A stretch of DNA of 64,000 nucleotides from Pseudomonas entomophila (GTDB taxonomy: Bacteria; Pseudomonadota; Gammaproteobacteria; Pseudomonadales; Pseudomonadaceae): positions 111,153 through 175,152 of the forward strand of contig NZ_JAAMQJ010000005.1 in assembly GCF_013523125.1 (NCBI RefSeq), in the 5' to 3' direction. The notes under the pieces were generated by a model. It ran no database searches. It saw only the letters and a program-made list of their open reading frames with translations, and was not told the origin of the DNA. Made by a program: the position numbers and the translations under genes. Positions 25,268 through 35,489 of this stretch are shown piece by piece. Positions within the stretch are counted from its first letter, which is position 1, and each line of letters begins with the position of its first letter.

Positions 25268-26212
25268 TCAGGGAGCGGGGGTCAAGGGATGCAGTGCCCG
25301 AAAGCTCTGCGCCTCGGACACCAGCCAGTCGTGCACGGCCCGCGGCCCTGGGCGCATCAGGCCTGCCGGTGGGTAGAGCAGCACGTAGCGCTTGTGGTTG
25401 GGGATCGAGGTGCCGAACGGCACGATCAGCGCGCCACGCTCCAGCTCGTCGTTGAGCAGGGTACGCCGGGCGATGGCCACCCCAATGCCGGCGATGGCGG
25501 CCTCGATGGTCAGGTGGTTGCGGTTGAAGGTATGGCCGCGACGCACATCCAGCCCGCCGGCACCGATCTTGTCCAGGTAGAACGCCCACTCCGAATACTC
25601 CGAGCTGCCGCGCCAGGCGGTGATGTCGTGCAGCAGCGGGTAGTGGACGAGGTCTGCCGGCCCATGCAATGGCGGTCGTCCGCGCAGCAGGGCTGGCGAG
25701 CAGACCGGGAAGATCTGTTCGTCCAGCAGGGGCGTGGACAGCATGCCGGGGTAGCTGCCATCGTTCAGGTCGACTGCCAGGTCGAAGTCGCCTTCGTGCA
25801 GTGGCTGGTTGCTGTCCTCGGCCACCAAACGCAGTTCGATGTCCGGGTAGCGCTGCTGCAGGCGTGGCAGGCGCGGGGTGAGCCATTTGGCGAGGAACGA
25901 AGGAATCGAGCGCAGGCGCACCGTGCCGCGGATGTCGCCCGCGTTCAGCCGCACCAGTTCGGCCTCGATGCTGCCATAGGCTTCGGTGACCGTCTGCGCC
26001 AGGCGCTGGCCTTCGGCGGTCAATTCCACACCCCGGGCACGGCGCAGGAACAGCCGAAAGCCAAGCCGTTCTTCCAGGTGGCGCATCTGCTGACTCACCG
26101 CGCCGGGGGTGACGTGCAGCTCCTCGGCACAGCGGGTGAACGACAGGTGCCGCGCCGCACAGGAAAACACGTGCAGCCAGACGAACAGAGGGCCGGTGAG
26201 TTGTCGATGCAC
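25268..26212 (-). CDS. LysR-family regulator, GcvA-like
   Basis: A 314-residue LysR regulator. The N-terminal winged HTH is FSCAARHLSFTRCAEELHVTPGAVSQQMRHLEERLGFRLFLRR; the rest is a type II periplasmic-binding effector domain. The HTH closely follows the GcvA/AmpR subgroup. It is divergent from sdaA with a 145-bp intergenic region that contains a CTAA-N8-TTAG box, so it probably controls the serine deaminase gene in response to serine or glycine. Confidence 0.9.
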   Translation of the reverse strand: MHRQLTGPLFVWLHVFSCAARHLSFTRCAEELHVTPGAVSQQMRHLEERLGFRLFLRRARGVELTAEGQRLAQTVTEAYGSIEAELVRLNAGDIRGTVRLRSIPSFLAKWLTPRLPRLQQRYPDIELRLVAEDSNQPLHEGDFDLAVDLNDGSYPGMLSTPLLDEQIFPVCSPALLRGRPPLHGPADLVHYPLLHDITAWRGSSEYSEWAFYLDKIGAGGLDVRRGHTFNRNHLTIEAAIAGIGVAIARRTLLNDELERGALIVPFGTSIPNHKRYVLLYPPAGLMRPGPRAVHDWLVSEAQSFRALHPLTPAP

Positions 26213-26225
26213 GGTTTAGTCCTGC

Positions 26226-26241
26226 TAAAGGCTCGGTTAGG
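26226..26241. promoter_or_regulatory. Candidate LysR operator between lysR and sdaA
   Basis: CTAAAGGCTCGGTTAG: inverted CTAA and TTAG halves with 8 bases between. It sits 14 bases upstream of the regulator's start, in the intergenic region shared with sdaA. GcvA-type proteins use CTAAT-like boxes. Confidence 0.5.
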
Positions 26242-26357
26242 AATTTTCGTTGGTCAGTGTAGGGCAATCGCGTCACCATCGCATCACAACGGCATCGAGC
26301 GCTTCCTTCATCCGGAATACATCGCTCCTATCGCGTGACCGACGGTGAGGTATTAGC

Positions 26358-27734
<1,377 letters not shown>

Positions 27735-27840
27735 GGGCGACCTGAACGGGGCGTGAGGCCCTGCTCGCTCTCTGAACTTCCCTCGGCCCCGGTCGTTCTG
27801 ACAGTGCATGTTCTTATGCAATCAGTCCACCGGGGTGCCC

Positions 27841-28698
27841 ATGCAACGCTTGTCCATCAGCCAGATCACCACCCAGCCATTGTCCCTCGAGGACGACCTG
27901 CAGCTGTGCAGGCGCCTCGGGTGCGCGCTGGAGCTTGCCGAGAAAAAGCTGTCCAGCGACCCGCAGCAGGCGCGTGACCAGTTGGCGATGATCAAGGACA
28001 GCGGGGTGCGCATCACGTCGATCCAACCCCGCACCTTGACGATCTACCCCACGCAGTCGGCGCCCGAACCGCAGGCGCCAGAGGCCCGCCTCGACGCACT
28101 GATGCACACGGTCGAGCTGTTCGCAGAATTCTGGCAGGACATACCCCTGGTGACCAACACCGGCGCCGATGCCGAGGGCAACGAGGCGCGCGTCTGGGAC
28201 GGCTGCCTCGAACACTACCCGACCCTTGCACAGCATGCCCAGGCCCATGGCCTGAAGATCGCACTGGAGGCCCTGGGGCCGTCGCTGATGAACCGCAACT
28301 CGATCCTGTTCGCCTTCAGCCAGGCACGCGAGCTGGCCGCCCAGGTGGACCACCCGGCGTTCGGCGTGTGCCTGGACCTCTACAACAGTTGGCAGGATCG
28401 CGCGCTGGCCGAGACGATCAGCGCGGACAGGCTATTCCTGGTGCAAGTGGCCGACTGGCGCCGTCCACGCTCGCTGCATGACCGCCGCGCCCTGGGGGAC
28501 GGTGCGATCCCGTTGAGTGGGCTGCTGCGTGCAATCGCAGCGTGCGGTTATGCAGGCGATTACGTGCTGGAGATCTTCTCCGAGTCCGTGCCTGACTCGC
28601 TGTGGGCCGACAAGGCCACACTGGTGCGGGCGGTGGAGGCCAGCCAAAGCACCTTCGATGCGCTGACTGCAACGGTGGAGCGTTCGGCTCAGCCCTGA
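27841..28698 (+). CDS. Sugar phosphate isomerase/epimerase-like TIM-barrel protein
   Basis: A 285-residue xylose isomerase-like TIM barrel (AP endonuclease 2 superfamily). Metal-ligand positions fit ALEALGP (Glu), FGVCLDLYNSWQD (Asp), VQVADWRR and ALGDGAIPLSGLL, with a final DYVLEIFSE (Glu). The superfamily includes epimerases and also 3-dehydroshikimate dehydratases of the AsbF/QuiC type. The gene overlaps the 3' end of the convergent dehydroquinate dehydratase by 10 bp, so a quinate/shikimate role is possible but unproven. ATG 27841 follows a GGGGT site; a start 33 bases upstream is also open. Confidence 0.8.
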   Translation: MQRLSISQITTQPLSLEDDLQLCRRLGCALELAEKKLSSDPQQARDQLAMIKDSGVRITSIQPRTLTIYPTQSAPEPQAPEARLDALMHTVELFAEFWQDIPLVTNTGADAEGNEARVWDGCLEHYPTLAQHAQAHGLKIALEALGPSLMNRNSILFAFSQARELAAQVDHPAFGVCLDLYNSWQDRALAETISADRLFLVQVADWRRPRSLHDRRALGDGAIPLSGLLRAIAACGYAGDYVLEIFSESVPDSLWADKATLVRAVEASQSTFDALTATVERSAQP

Positions 28699-29582
28699 GC
28701 CCCGCGCTGGATGATCCCCAGCACCTCGCGTACCGCGCCGGCCTCCAGTTGCCCAGGTGCCGAGCCCTGGCCGACGCTGGCATAGGTCAACGCCGCTCCC
28801 GTCAGCTGACCGGCCAGGCGCGAGGTGACGCCCAGCGGCCCCATGGACATCGTCAGCAGCGGTCGGCGCGCACGGCGATAGGCCTCCTGGCTCGCCGCCA
28901 TCAACGTCAGGACGTCTTCCGGCGTCTTGGGCATCACGGCGATCTTCAGGATATCGGCACCGAGCGCCTCCTGGCGCAGCAAGCGTTCGACGATCACCGG
29001 GTGGGAGGGCGTGGCCTGGAAATCGTGGTTCGACAGGATGACTGCCACGCCTTGCTGATGTGCCTTGGCGATCATGGCCTGCACGCTGGGGCGGGGTTTC
29101 ATCATCTCGACATCGAGCAGGTCGATGGCGGTGTGCTCCAGCAGGGCGTAGCACAAGCGAACGTAATCGTCGTCGGGTAGTGCACGCTCGCCGCCTTCCT
29201 GGGCACTGCGGAAGGTTGCCAGCAGCGGCAGGCCGTGCAGGTCGGAAACGACCTGCTCGACCCACGCTACCGTGTCGCTCAGCGACAGCGTGTTGGGCCA
29301 GTGATCCAGGCGCAGCTCGGCGATGTCCACCGCCTCACTGGCCGCGATGGCGCGCGCCTGCTGACGGATCGCGTCGAGGGCCTGGCCGGTGATGGAGGCG
29401 ATGACCTTGGGTGCCCCTGCACCGATGTCCAGGTGCCCGAGGCGCAGCACCGGGCCTGTACCCTTGTGGGCAGGCAGATGTTCGAATCGACGTTCATGCC
29501 CTTGTTTGGCCCATGCGCCGCGCGCAAGCGCCATGCCAGCGGTGGTCACGATGGACGTGATCAGAAATTCACGACGTTGCAC
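28689..29582 (-). CDS. Exported type I 3-dehydroquinate dehydratase
   Basis: A 297-residue AroD-like type I dehydroquinase with an unusual N-terminal leader: RREFLIT followed by a hydrophobic stretch and ARGAWA, resembling a Tat or Sec signal. The catalytic residues are intact: His in ILSNHDFQATPS, Schiff-base Lys in GADILKIAVMP, Arg in MGPLGVTSRLAG, and the lid SVGQGSAPGQL. It converts 3-dehydroquinate to 3-dehydroshikimate. Pseudomonads make aromatic amino acids with type II AroQ, so this enzyme is probably catabolic, serving periplasmic quinate/shikimate oxidation. It converges with and overlaps the TIM-barrel gene. Confidence 0.9.
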   Translation of the reverse strand: MQRREFLITSIVTTAGMALARGAWAKQGHERRFEHLPAHKGTGPVLRLGHLDIGAGAPKVIASITGQALDAIRQQARAIAASEAVDIAELRLDHWPNTLSLSDTVAWVEQVVSDLHGLPLLATFRSAQEGGERALPDDDYVRLCYALLEHTAIDLLDVEMMKPRPSVQAMIAKAHQQGVAVILSNHDFQATPSHPVIVERLLRQEALGADILKIAVMPKTPEDVLTLMAASQEAYRRARRPLLTMSMGPLGVTSRLAGQLTGAALTYASVGQGSAPGQLEAGAVREVLGIIQRGAQG

Positions 29583-29900
29583 ACGCTACTCCTGTTGCAA
29601 TGAGTGGGAGAGGCCCTGACCAGAGCGCTCCGGCGTTCGAACCCCAGGTGTCGGTCGGGGTTCAGCCTCAGGCCTAAACACACACACAGAGCGAGGCCTG
29701 CCTGGACCGCCTGTCGTTCAAGTCTTTCCGTTAATCGCACAAGTCCGGTGCATGACAGTTCTTCGGTTATGGTGAAAAGGCGAAGCACGCATTCGCACGT
29801 GAGCGAATGACCCTTTGTTGGGCTGGTCTTCCACCAACCGGCGCTCGACGGCAGTCAGGCCTAGCTTCGCACTCACGGACCATCACAAGAGGGTCGAGGT
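29583..29900. other. Gene-free region upstream of the DUF1652 gene
   Basis: 318 bases without a gene. GAACCCC at 29639-29645 pairs with GGGGTTC at 29657-29663, forming a hairpin without a T-run. A CACACACACA tract lies near 29680. No other structure seen. Confidence 0.5.
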
Positions 29901-30167
29901 ATGTCACTGCTAGGATTGTCGACGTTGGAAATGCGTCAGCTCATCGAACGGGCCTGCTTGCCCGATCGGTGCGAGGTGAGCTGTTCGGAAGACGGTCATC
30001 TGACGATTCGCCTGGGCAAGGGCGATTCGCTCGAAGAATGCGTGGTGCTCTGCGATGTGCCGCTCGACAGCTTGAACAGTACGCGGGACGTGTTGGAGCT
30101 CATCACGCAACTACGTCATCAGCAGCACGCTCCCGCCAAGGATGCCCGGCCTCGTGCATTTGCCTGA
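29901..30167 (+). CDS. DUF1652 family protein
   Basis: An 88-residue protein starting MSLLGLSTLEMRQLIERACLPDRCEV, the characteristic opening of DUF1652 proteins, followed by DGHLTIRLG and SLNSTRDVLELITQLR. ATG 29901 is preceded by GAGGT. Small soluble Pseudomonas-specific family, function unknown. It converges with the small hypothetical gene ending at 30214. Confidence 0.82.
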   Translation: MSLLGLSTLEMRQLIERACLPDRCEVSCSEDGHLTIRLGKGDSLEECVVLCDVPLDSLNSTRDVLELITQLRHQQHAPAKDARPRAFA

Positions 30168-30213
30168 GAAGGGTGGCCCGGCCACGCAGGCCGTCACTCG
30201 ATGCTGCTGGTGA

Positions 30214-30501
30214 TCACTGAAGCTCCAGCAGCAGCTTGATGCCGCCGTCCCCGCATTTGCCATGGTGACGCACCACACCATGGTAGGCCTTGCCTTCCCA
30301 GACGAAGGCAAGGCTGTGCGAGCGATCCAGTTTCTTGGGCAGGGGCGGGGCGATGTGAAGCTGCAAGCCCTGTCGGCCGCCCAGTTGCAGCGGGGCGAGC
30401 TGCACTTCGCATTCGACCCGTTGTGACAGGGGGCCAAAGAGGGTATCGCGAACATAGTCCAGTTCGAGACAGGCGCTGGGTGCACGGCAGGATGACTTCA
30501 T
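30214..30501 (-). CDS. Conserved hypothetical protein (95 aa)
   Basis: A small protein starting MKSSCRAPSACLELDYVRDTLFGPLSQRVECEV with a basic C-terminal half ending HHGKCGDGGIKLLLELQ. GGAG lies 8 bases before ATG 30501. The beta-rich pattern of the second half vaguely recalls a PilZ-like barrel, but the RxxxR and DxSxxG motifs are absent. Function unknown. Confidence 0.7.
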   Translation of the reverse strand: MKSSCRAPSACLELDYVRDTLFGPLSQRVECEVQLAPLQLGGRQGLQLHIAPPLPKKLDRSHSLAFVWEGKAYHGVVRHHGKCGDGGIKLLLELQ

Positions 30502-30757
30502 GGGACTGACTCCATCGGCAAGGTTCGGGGCATCTGGCGAATGGCCCGGGAGGGTAGGCGAAAGTCCCTGTTCGAAGCCTCCCGGCTTCAGGCGTTCAAT
30601 TCATTTGCGCGACAGGTAACGCAGATCGTGGCATCTGCCGGCTCCTTGAGCGTGGCAAAGGCCCGGTCGAGGGTCAAGCGCCAGGTGCGTTGATTCAAAG
30701 ATCTTCGCTGCGGGCCGATCGACGGTAGCCTCTGGTGGAGACGCGAACGCTCGCGGG

Positions 30758-31321
30758 TCAGCGAATGAAGTGCACTTTGCCCGTATCATCGTTGCCCATG
30801 TAGATGCCGTAGACGCCTGCCTGCCGCTCGAGGATGTAGCGCTCGAGAATCTGCCGTATGGCCGGGTAGTAGATGTCGTCCCAGGGGATGTCCGCCGGCT
30901 CGAAGAACCGGTACTCCAGCGTCTCGGCGCCGAACTGCCCGGTTTCTTCGATGACGGTGGCGCGGAAGATGATGTAGACCTCGCTGATGCGCGGCACACT
31001 GAACACCGAGTAGGGCGCGAAGATGTCGGCGCGAACGCCGGTTTCTTCCCATACCTCGCGCAAGGCGGCTTCTTCGGTGGTCTCGCCGGCTTCCATGAAG
31101 CCGGCGGGCAATGTCCAGGTACCAGGGCGTGGCGGGATGGCACGCCGACAGAGCAGGTACTGGCCATCGCGCTCGATGATGCAGCCGGCGATGATCTTCG
31201 GGTTCACGTAGTGAATGTACCCGCAGCCTGTGCAGTGCAGGCGTTCATGGGTATCGCCGGGCGGGGTGCCCCGAGCCAGGTCCAGGGTGCAGTGCGGGCA
31301 GTAGCGCGGGGCATTGGGCAT
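30758..31321 (-). CDS. Nudix hydrolase with zinc ribbon
   Basis: A 187-residue protein. An N-terminal zinc ribbon (YCPHC ... HCTGCGYIHY) precedes a complete Nudix box GFMEAGETTEEAALREVWEETGV. The architecture is that of NudC-like and related pyrophosphatases acting on nucleoside diphosphate-linked substrates such as NADH or FAD. It starts 2 bases after the stop of the GntR regulator gene, so it is probably co-transcribed with the flavin monooxygenase cluster. A role in cleaning flavin or pyridine nucleotides is only an inference. Confidence 0.92.
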   Translation of the reverse strand: MPNAPRYCPHCTLDLARGTPPGDTHERLHCTGCGYIHYVNPKIIAGCIIERDGQYLLCRRAIPPRPGTWTLPAGFMEAGETTEEAALREVWEETGVRADIFAPYSVFSVPRISEVYIIFRATVIEETGQFGAETLEYRFFEPADIPWDDIYYPAIRQILERYILERQAGVYGIYMGNDDTGKVHFIR

Positions 31322-31323
31322 GG

Positions 31324-32076
31324 TCAGCGGCCTATGCGAGGGTCCTTGAGGGCCACTGGAGCGACCAGGTCGCGCGCCTTGGCCGTGTCATCCTGCTTCT
31401 GGCGCAAATACTCCAGCGCCACCTTGGCGGCAGCGCGTACGTGATCGACCGAGGCCTGGTGCGCGACCAGCGGATCGCCACTCTTGATCGCCTCGACCAT
31501 CTTCTCCATCTCCAGGTTGCTGGCACCTCGGCGGTTGACCTGCGACACCGAGGTGGCACGCAGGTAGCTGATGCGCGCCTGCAACTGACGCAGCTGGGTC
31601 GCGGCGACCTGGTTGCCCGAGCCTTCCAGCAGCACGTCGTAGAAGCCCTGGACCGAATCGAGCACCTGCTGCAATTCGCCTTCTTCCAAGGCTTCGCGGT
31701 TTTCTTCCAGTGCACGCTCCAGGGCCCGGATGTGCTTGGCCTTGGCGTTGAGGGTGAACAGCTGGACGATCAGGCCTTCCAGCACGCAGCGCAGCTCGTA
31801 GATGTCGCGCGCGTCTTCCAGGGTGATGATGGCGACCCGGGGGCCCTTGGCGTCTGCAAATTCCACCAGCCCTTCGGATTCCAGGTGACGCAGCGCCTCG
31901 CGCACCGAGGTACGGCTGACGCCCAACCGCTCGCAGAGGTCGCGCTCGACCAGACGGTCGCCAGGCAGCAGGTGAAAGTTCATGATCGCGGCGCGCAGCT
32001 TGTCGAGCACGATTTCACGCAGGGTAACGGGGTTGCGGTTGACCTTGAAGCTGTCGTCGAGGGGCTGGCGTTTCAT
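31324..32076 (-). CDS. GntR-family regulator (FCD type) of the flavin monooxygenase cluster
   Basis: A 250-residue FadR-subfamily regulator. The winged HTH is visible (LREIVLDKLRAAIMNFHLLPGDRLVERDLCERLGVSRTSVREALRHLESEGLVEF) and is followed by the all-helical FCD ligand-binding domain (DARDIYELRCVLEGLIVQLF, LEMEKMVEAIKSGD, HVRAAAKVALEYL). It lies near the 3' end of the cluster operon, between the PcaC-like gene and the Nudix gene. Three copies of TGG(T/A)ATACC(A/G)TAA in front of cluster promoters have the shape of its likely operator. ATG 32076 is chosen; a longer frame to 32145 lacks support. Confidence 0.88.
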   Translation of the reverse strand: MKRQPLDDSFKVNRNPVTLREIVLDKLRAAIMNFHLLPGDRLVERDLCERLGVSRTSVREALRHLESEGLVEFADAKGPRVAIITLEDARDIYELRCVLEGLIVQLFTLNAKAKHIRALERALEENREALEEGELQQVLDSVQGFYDVLLEGSGNQVAATQLRQLQARISYLRATSVSQVNRRGASNLEMEKMVEAIKSGDPLVAHQASVDHVRAAAKVALEYLRQKQDDTAKARDLVAPVALKDPRIGR

Positions 32077-32163
32077 CGAGTGCGCTCTGAGAGAGGCCGC
32101 CGAATCCAGGCTATGGGGCACCCCGAACCTGGGTGCTTCCTGCAAGGTTCGACTGGCCCGTTG

Positions 32164-32553
32164 TTAACGGGTTGACTCCGCATCGGCTTCGGCGAACGCT
32201 TCGCGGGCCAGGCGGAAACTGTCCACCGCCGCCGGCACGCCGCAGTAGATGCCGACCTGGAGCAGGATTTCGCGAATCTGTTCGCGGCTCAGCCCATTGC
32301 GCAAGGCGCCGCGGATGTGCAGCTTGAGCTCATGAGGGCGATTGAGCGCGGAAATCATGGCCAAGTTTATCATGCTGCGTTCCTGGAGCGACAAACCATC
32401 GCGGCCCCAGACGTGGCCCCAGCAGTACTCGGTGACCAGCTCCTGCAAGGGTTGGGTGAAGGCGTCGGCATTCTGGATCGAGCGGTTGACGTAGTCCTCG
32501 CCCAGCACCTGGGTGCGGATGGCCAGGCCTTTTTCGTACTTCTCGCTGCTCAT
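32164..32553 (-). CDS. Carboxymuconolactone decarboxylase (PcaC-like) family protein
   Basis: A 129-residue CMD-family protein closely following PcaC architecture: RTQVLGEDYVNRSIQNAD, TEYCWGHVWGRDGLSLQERSMINLAMISALNRPHELKLHIRGALRNGLSREQIREILLQVGIYCGVPAA. PcaC decarboxylates gamma-carboxymuconolactone. Here no other pca genes occur, and the gene lies within the flavin monooxygenase cluster, so it may act on a ring-opened carboxylated or lactone intermediate. ATG 32553. Confidence 0.9.
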   Translation of the reverse strand: MSSEKYEKGLAIRTQVLGEDYVNRSIQNADAFTQPLQELVTEYCWGHVWGRDGLSLQERSMINLAMISALNRPHELKLHIRGALRNGLSREQIREILLQVGIYCGVPAAVDSFRLAREAFAEADAESTR

Positions 32554-32622
32554 GGCGCAAGCTCCTGAAAAGAAAACGGGGCCGCAACCGAGGGTGAGTG
32601 CGGCACGACCCCCAAAACGGTA

Positions 32623-33108
32623 TCAGCCAAGCGGCGGCAGGGCGCCAAGCTTGCCCTTGTGATAGAGCATCGGTGCCACCGGCGTGTCCGGCAGGATCAG
32701 GTGCTTGACCGCGCCGACGATGATGGCGTGGTCGCCACCGTCGTATTCGCGCCACAGTTCGCACTCGATCACCGCCGTGGCGTTGGGCAGTATCGGGTTG
32801 CCCCGTTCGCTCAACTGCCAATCGATGCCGTTGGCCTTGTCCTTGCCTTTGCCGGCGAAGGCATAGGCTTCCTTGGTCTGTTCGGCCGACAGCAGGTGGA
32901 TGGCGAAGGCCTTGCTGTCGCGCAGCACCGGGTAGGTGTCGGAGCTGTAGTTGGGGCAGAACAGCACCAGCGCCGGGTCGATCGACAGCGCGCTGAAGGC
33001 ACTGGCGGTGATGCCGACGATGCCGCCGTCGGCATCCAGGGTGGTGACCACCGTCACGCCGGATGGGAACGAGCCCATCACGTCTTTGTAGATGCCGGGT
33101 TCGATCAT
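32623..33108 (-). CDS. Flavin reductase (RutF/HpaC family), copy 1
   Basis: A 161-residue flavin reductase-like protein starting MIEPGIYKDVMGSFPSGVTVVTT, with ITASAFSALSIDPALVLFCPN and a C-terminal GDHAIIVGAVKHL. Members reduce FMN or FAD with NAD(P)H and feed two-component monooxygenases. It is a close paralogue of the protein at 37407-37892: same length and, by eye, about two thirds identical. It follows the aldehyde dehydrogenase gene after 13 bp in the same operon. Confidence 0.93.
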   Translation of the reverse strand: MIEPGIYKDVMGSFPSGVTVVTTLDADGGIVGITASAFSALSIDPALVLFCPNYSSDTYPVLRDSKAFAIHLLSAEQTKEAYAFAGKGKDKANGIDWQLSERGNPILPNATAVIECELWREYDGGDHAIIVGAVKHLILPDTPVAPMLYHKGKLGALPPLG

Positions 33109-33121
33109 CTCAGTGCACCTC

Positions 33122-34603
33122 TCAACGCATCACGAAGGGGTCGGGCATCGGTGCGGTGGACAGGTTGATCCACACGGTCTTCAGCTCGGTGTAGGCGAGC
33201 ACCGAATCGATGCCGCTCTCGCGGCCATAGCCGCTGTTCTTGAACCCGCCGATCGGCGCCATGGCCGAGACCGCGCGGTAGGTGTTGACCCAGATGATAC
33301 CCGAGCGCACATCCCGCGCCAGCCGGTGCGCACGGCCCAGGTCGCGGGTCCAGATGCCGGCGGCCAGGCCGAACTGCGAGTCGTTGGCGATCGCCAGGGC
33401 CTCCTCTTCGGTCTTGAAGCGGATCACCGCCGCCACCGGACCGAACACTTCTTCCTGCATGATCGTCATCGAGTTGCTGTCGCATTCGAACAGCGTCGGC
33501 TCATAGAACCAGCCGTCCCCCTCGACTTGGGCGCGCTTGCCGCCCATGCGCAGGGTGGCGCCTTCGGCCTGGGCGGCCGCCACCAACTGCTCGACCACGG
33601 CCAGCTGTTGCGCGGTGGCCATCGGGCCCATCTCGCTGTCATCGGCCTGGGGGTTGCCGATGCGGATGCGCTGGGCACGGGCGATCAGGCGCTCGACGAA
33701 CGTGTCGAAGATCTCGTCCTGCACCAGCAGCCGCGAGCCGGCCACGCAGCTCTGCCCGGAGGCGGCGTAGATCCCGGCCACGGCGCCGTTGATGGCGCTG
33801 TCCAGGTCGGCGTCGGCGAAGATGATGTTCGGCGACTTGCCGCCCAGTTCCAGCGACAGCTTGGCGAAGTTCTCGGCGCTGCTGCGCACCACGTGACGCG
33901 CCGTGGCCGCGCCGCCGGTAAAGGCGATCTTGCGCACCAGCGGGTGGCGGGTAAGGGCCGCGCCCGTGCTCGGGCCGAAGCCGGTGACCACGTTGACCAC
34001 GCCTGCGGGGAAGCCGGCCTCGAGGGCCAGGCGGGCCAGCTCGAGAATGGTCGCCGAGGCATGCTCGGAGGGCTTGAGCACGAGGGTGTTGCCGGCGGCC
34101 AGGGCCGGTGCGAGCTTGATCGAGGTCAGGTACAGCGGGCTGTTCCACGGGATGATCCCGGCCACCACGCCGATCGGCTCGTGCACGGTGTAGGCGAACA
34201 GGTCCGGCTTGTCCAGCGGCAGCGTACCGCCCTCGAGCTTGTCGGCCAGGCCGGCGGTGTAGTGGAAGAACTCCGGCAGGTAGCCGACCTGGCCACGGGT
34301 CTCGCGGATCAGCTTGCCGTTGTCACGGCTTTCCAGCTGGGCCAGGTGTTCCTTGTTCTCGGCGATCAGGTCGCCCAGGCGGCGCAGCAGCTTGCCCCGT
34401 GCGGTGGCGGTCAGGCCGCGCCAGGCCGGGTTGTCGAAGGCGCGCTGGGCGGCCTGCACGGCCTGCTCGACATCGGCTTCGTCGGCGTCGGGCAACTGCG
34501 CCCAGACCTGGGCGGTGGCCGGATCGAGGCTGTCGAAGGTCTTGCCGCTCTGCGCATCGCGCCATTGGCCGTCGATGCACATCTGGAAACGAACGAGGGT
34601 CAT
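33122..34603 (-). CDS. NAD(P)-dependent aldehyde dehydrogenase
   Basis: A 493-residue ALDH. The cofactor region IIPWNSPLYLTSIKLAPALAAGNTLVLKPSEHA, FTGGAATARHV, the general base in LELGGKSPNI and the nucleophilic Cys in GQSCVAGSR are all intact. It oxidises an aldehyde to its acid. The start ATG 34603 overlaps the TGA of the upstream alpha/beta hydrolase (ATGA), showing tight coupling. In related ring-opening pathways the monooxygenase releases an aldehyde that this class of enzyme oxidises. Confidence 0.95.
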   Translation of the reverse strand: MTLVRFQMCIDGQWRDAQSGKTFDSLDPATAQVWAQLPDADEADVEQAVQAAQRAFDNPAWRGLTATARGKLLRRLGDLIAENKEHLAQLESRDNGKLIRETRGQVGYLPEFFHYTAGLADKLEGGTLPLDKPDLFAYTVHEPIGVVAGIIPWNSPLYLTSIKLAPALAAGNTLVLKPSEHASATILELARLALEAGFPAGVVNVVTGFGPSTGAALTRHPLVRKIAFTGGAATARHVVRSSAENFAKLSLELGGKSPNIIFADADLDSAINGAVAGIYAASGQSCVAGSRLLVQDEIFDTFVERLIARAQRIRIGNPQADDSEMGPMATAQQLAVVEQLVAAAQAEGATLRMGGKRAQVEGDGWFYEPTLFECDSNSMTIMQEEVFGPVAAVIRFKTEEEALAIANDSQFGLAAGIWTRDLGRAHRLARDVRSGIIWVNTYRAVSAMAPIGGFKNSGYGRESGIDSVLAYTELKTVWINLSTAPMPDPFVMR

Positions 34604-35433
34604 GCGACTATCCCCTTGGCGGATTCGGTAAGCGTGCGGGCGTGGCCAAGGAAGTCCAGCAGCATGCGGTTGACTTCACGGGGCGCTTCCACCGGCATCA
34701 TGTGGCGTTGTTCGGCGAGGATCACGCTGCGCGCGTCCGGGATGCGCGCTGCCAGCTGGCGCGCCATGGCCGGGGTGGAGCCGGTGTCCAGCTCGCCGGT
34801 GGCGATCAGCGTCGGCGCCTGGATCGTGCCCAGGTCGTCGGCGCGGTACATGTCCTGGGTAGCGAACAGCGAATAGGTGGTGTGGTAGCCCTGGGGGTCG
34901 TTGTCGCCCAGCACCTGGCGGATGGCCGCGACCTGGGCCGGGTTGGCGGCCTTGTATTCGGGGCTGAACCAGCGTTCCAGGGCGGCGTCGACGTTGGCGT
35001 CCGGGCCCAGCTCGGCGGCCTGGGCAGCGCGGGCGATGACCCCGGCACTCTGCTCGGGCGTGCGGTTGAAGACGCTGTTGAGCACGACCAGTGCGCTCAG
35101 GCGCTGTGGGTAGTGCAGCGCGAAGGCCCGCGCCACCAGGCCGCCCATGGAAAAGCCGATCACCGTCGCCTGCGGGATCTGCAGGTGGTCGAGCAGTTCG
35201 ACCAGCTGCGCGGCATAGCCGGCCAGGTCAGTGTCGGCTGCTGGACGTGGGCTCATGCCATGTCCCAGCATGTCGTAGGCGATGACGCGGTAGTCGTTGG
35301 CCAGGCCGACGAACTGCCCGCCCCACATTTCCTTGTTCAGGCCCACGCCGTGGATCAGCACCACGGGTCGACCCTGGCCGAGGCTCAGGTAACTGGTCCC
35401 GGCCGGTGTACGTTCAGCAGCAGGCTGAATCAT
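34600..35433 (-). CDS. Alpha/beta hydrolase (RutD/PcaD-like)
   Basis: A 277-residue alpha/beta hydrolase. The motifs are LIHGVGLNKEMW (oxyanion), YDMLGHGMS, nucleophile GFSMGG, acidic residue in ATGELDTGSTP and base in EQRHMMPVEAP. It resembles RutD and beta-ketoadipate enol-lactonases. It sits between the DUF1185 and aldehyde dehydrogenase genes, coupled to the latter. An amide, formamide or lactone hydrolysis step on the opened ring is the natural guess. Confidence 0.92.
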   Translation of the reverse strand: MIQPAAERTPAGTSYLSLGQGRPVVLIHGVGLNKEMWGGQFVGLANDYRVIAYDMLGHGMSPRPAADTDLAGYAAQLVELLDHLQIPQATVIGFSMGGLVARAFALHYPQRLSALVVLNSVFNRTPEQSAGVIARAAQAAELGPDANVDAALERWFSPEYKAANPAQVAAIRQVLGDNDPQGYHTTYSLFATQDMYRADDLGTIQAPTLIATGELDTGSTPAMARQLAARIPDARSVILAEQRHMMPVEAPREVNRMLLDFLGHARTLTESAKGIVA

Positions 35434-35489
35434 GGACGGCGCTCCTTGAGGGGAGGGTGGCCCGTGGGCCCCATCCCGTCTGATCGTTA

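Noticed and set aside
24219..26279. 686-residue minus-strand frame over the SBF and LysR genes
   Set aside because: Composition is shadow-like and it spans two recognisable genes.
29630..29670. tRNA-like T-arm (GTTCGAACCCC)
   Set aside because: No cloverleaf can be built around it; only a single GAACCCC/GGGGTTC hairpin is present.
31324..32553. Protocatechuate (pca) operon because of the PcaC-like gene
   Set aside because: No pcaB, pcaD, pcaG/H or pcaK occurs nearby; the gene is embedded in the flavin monooxygenase operon.
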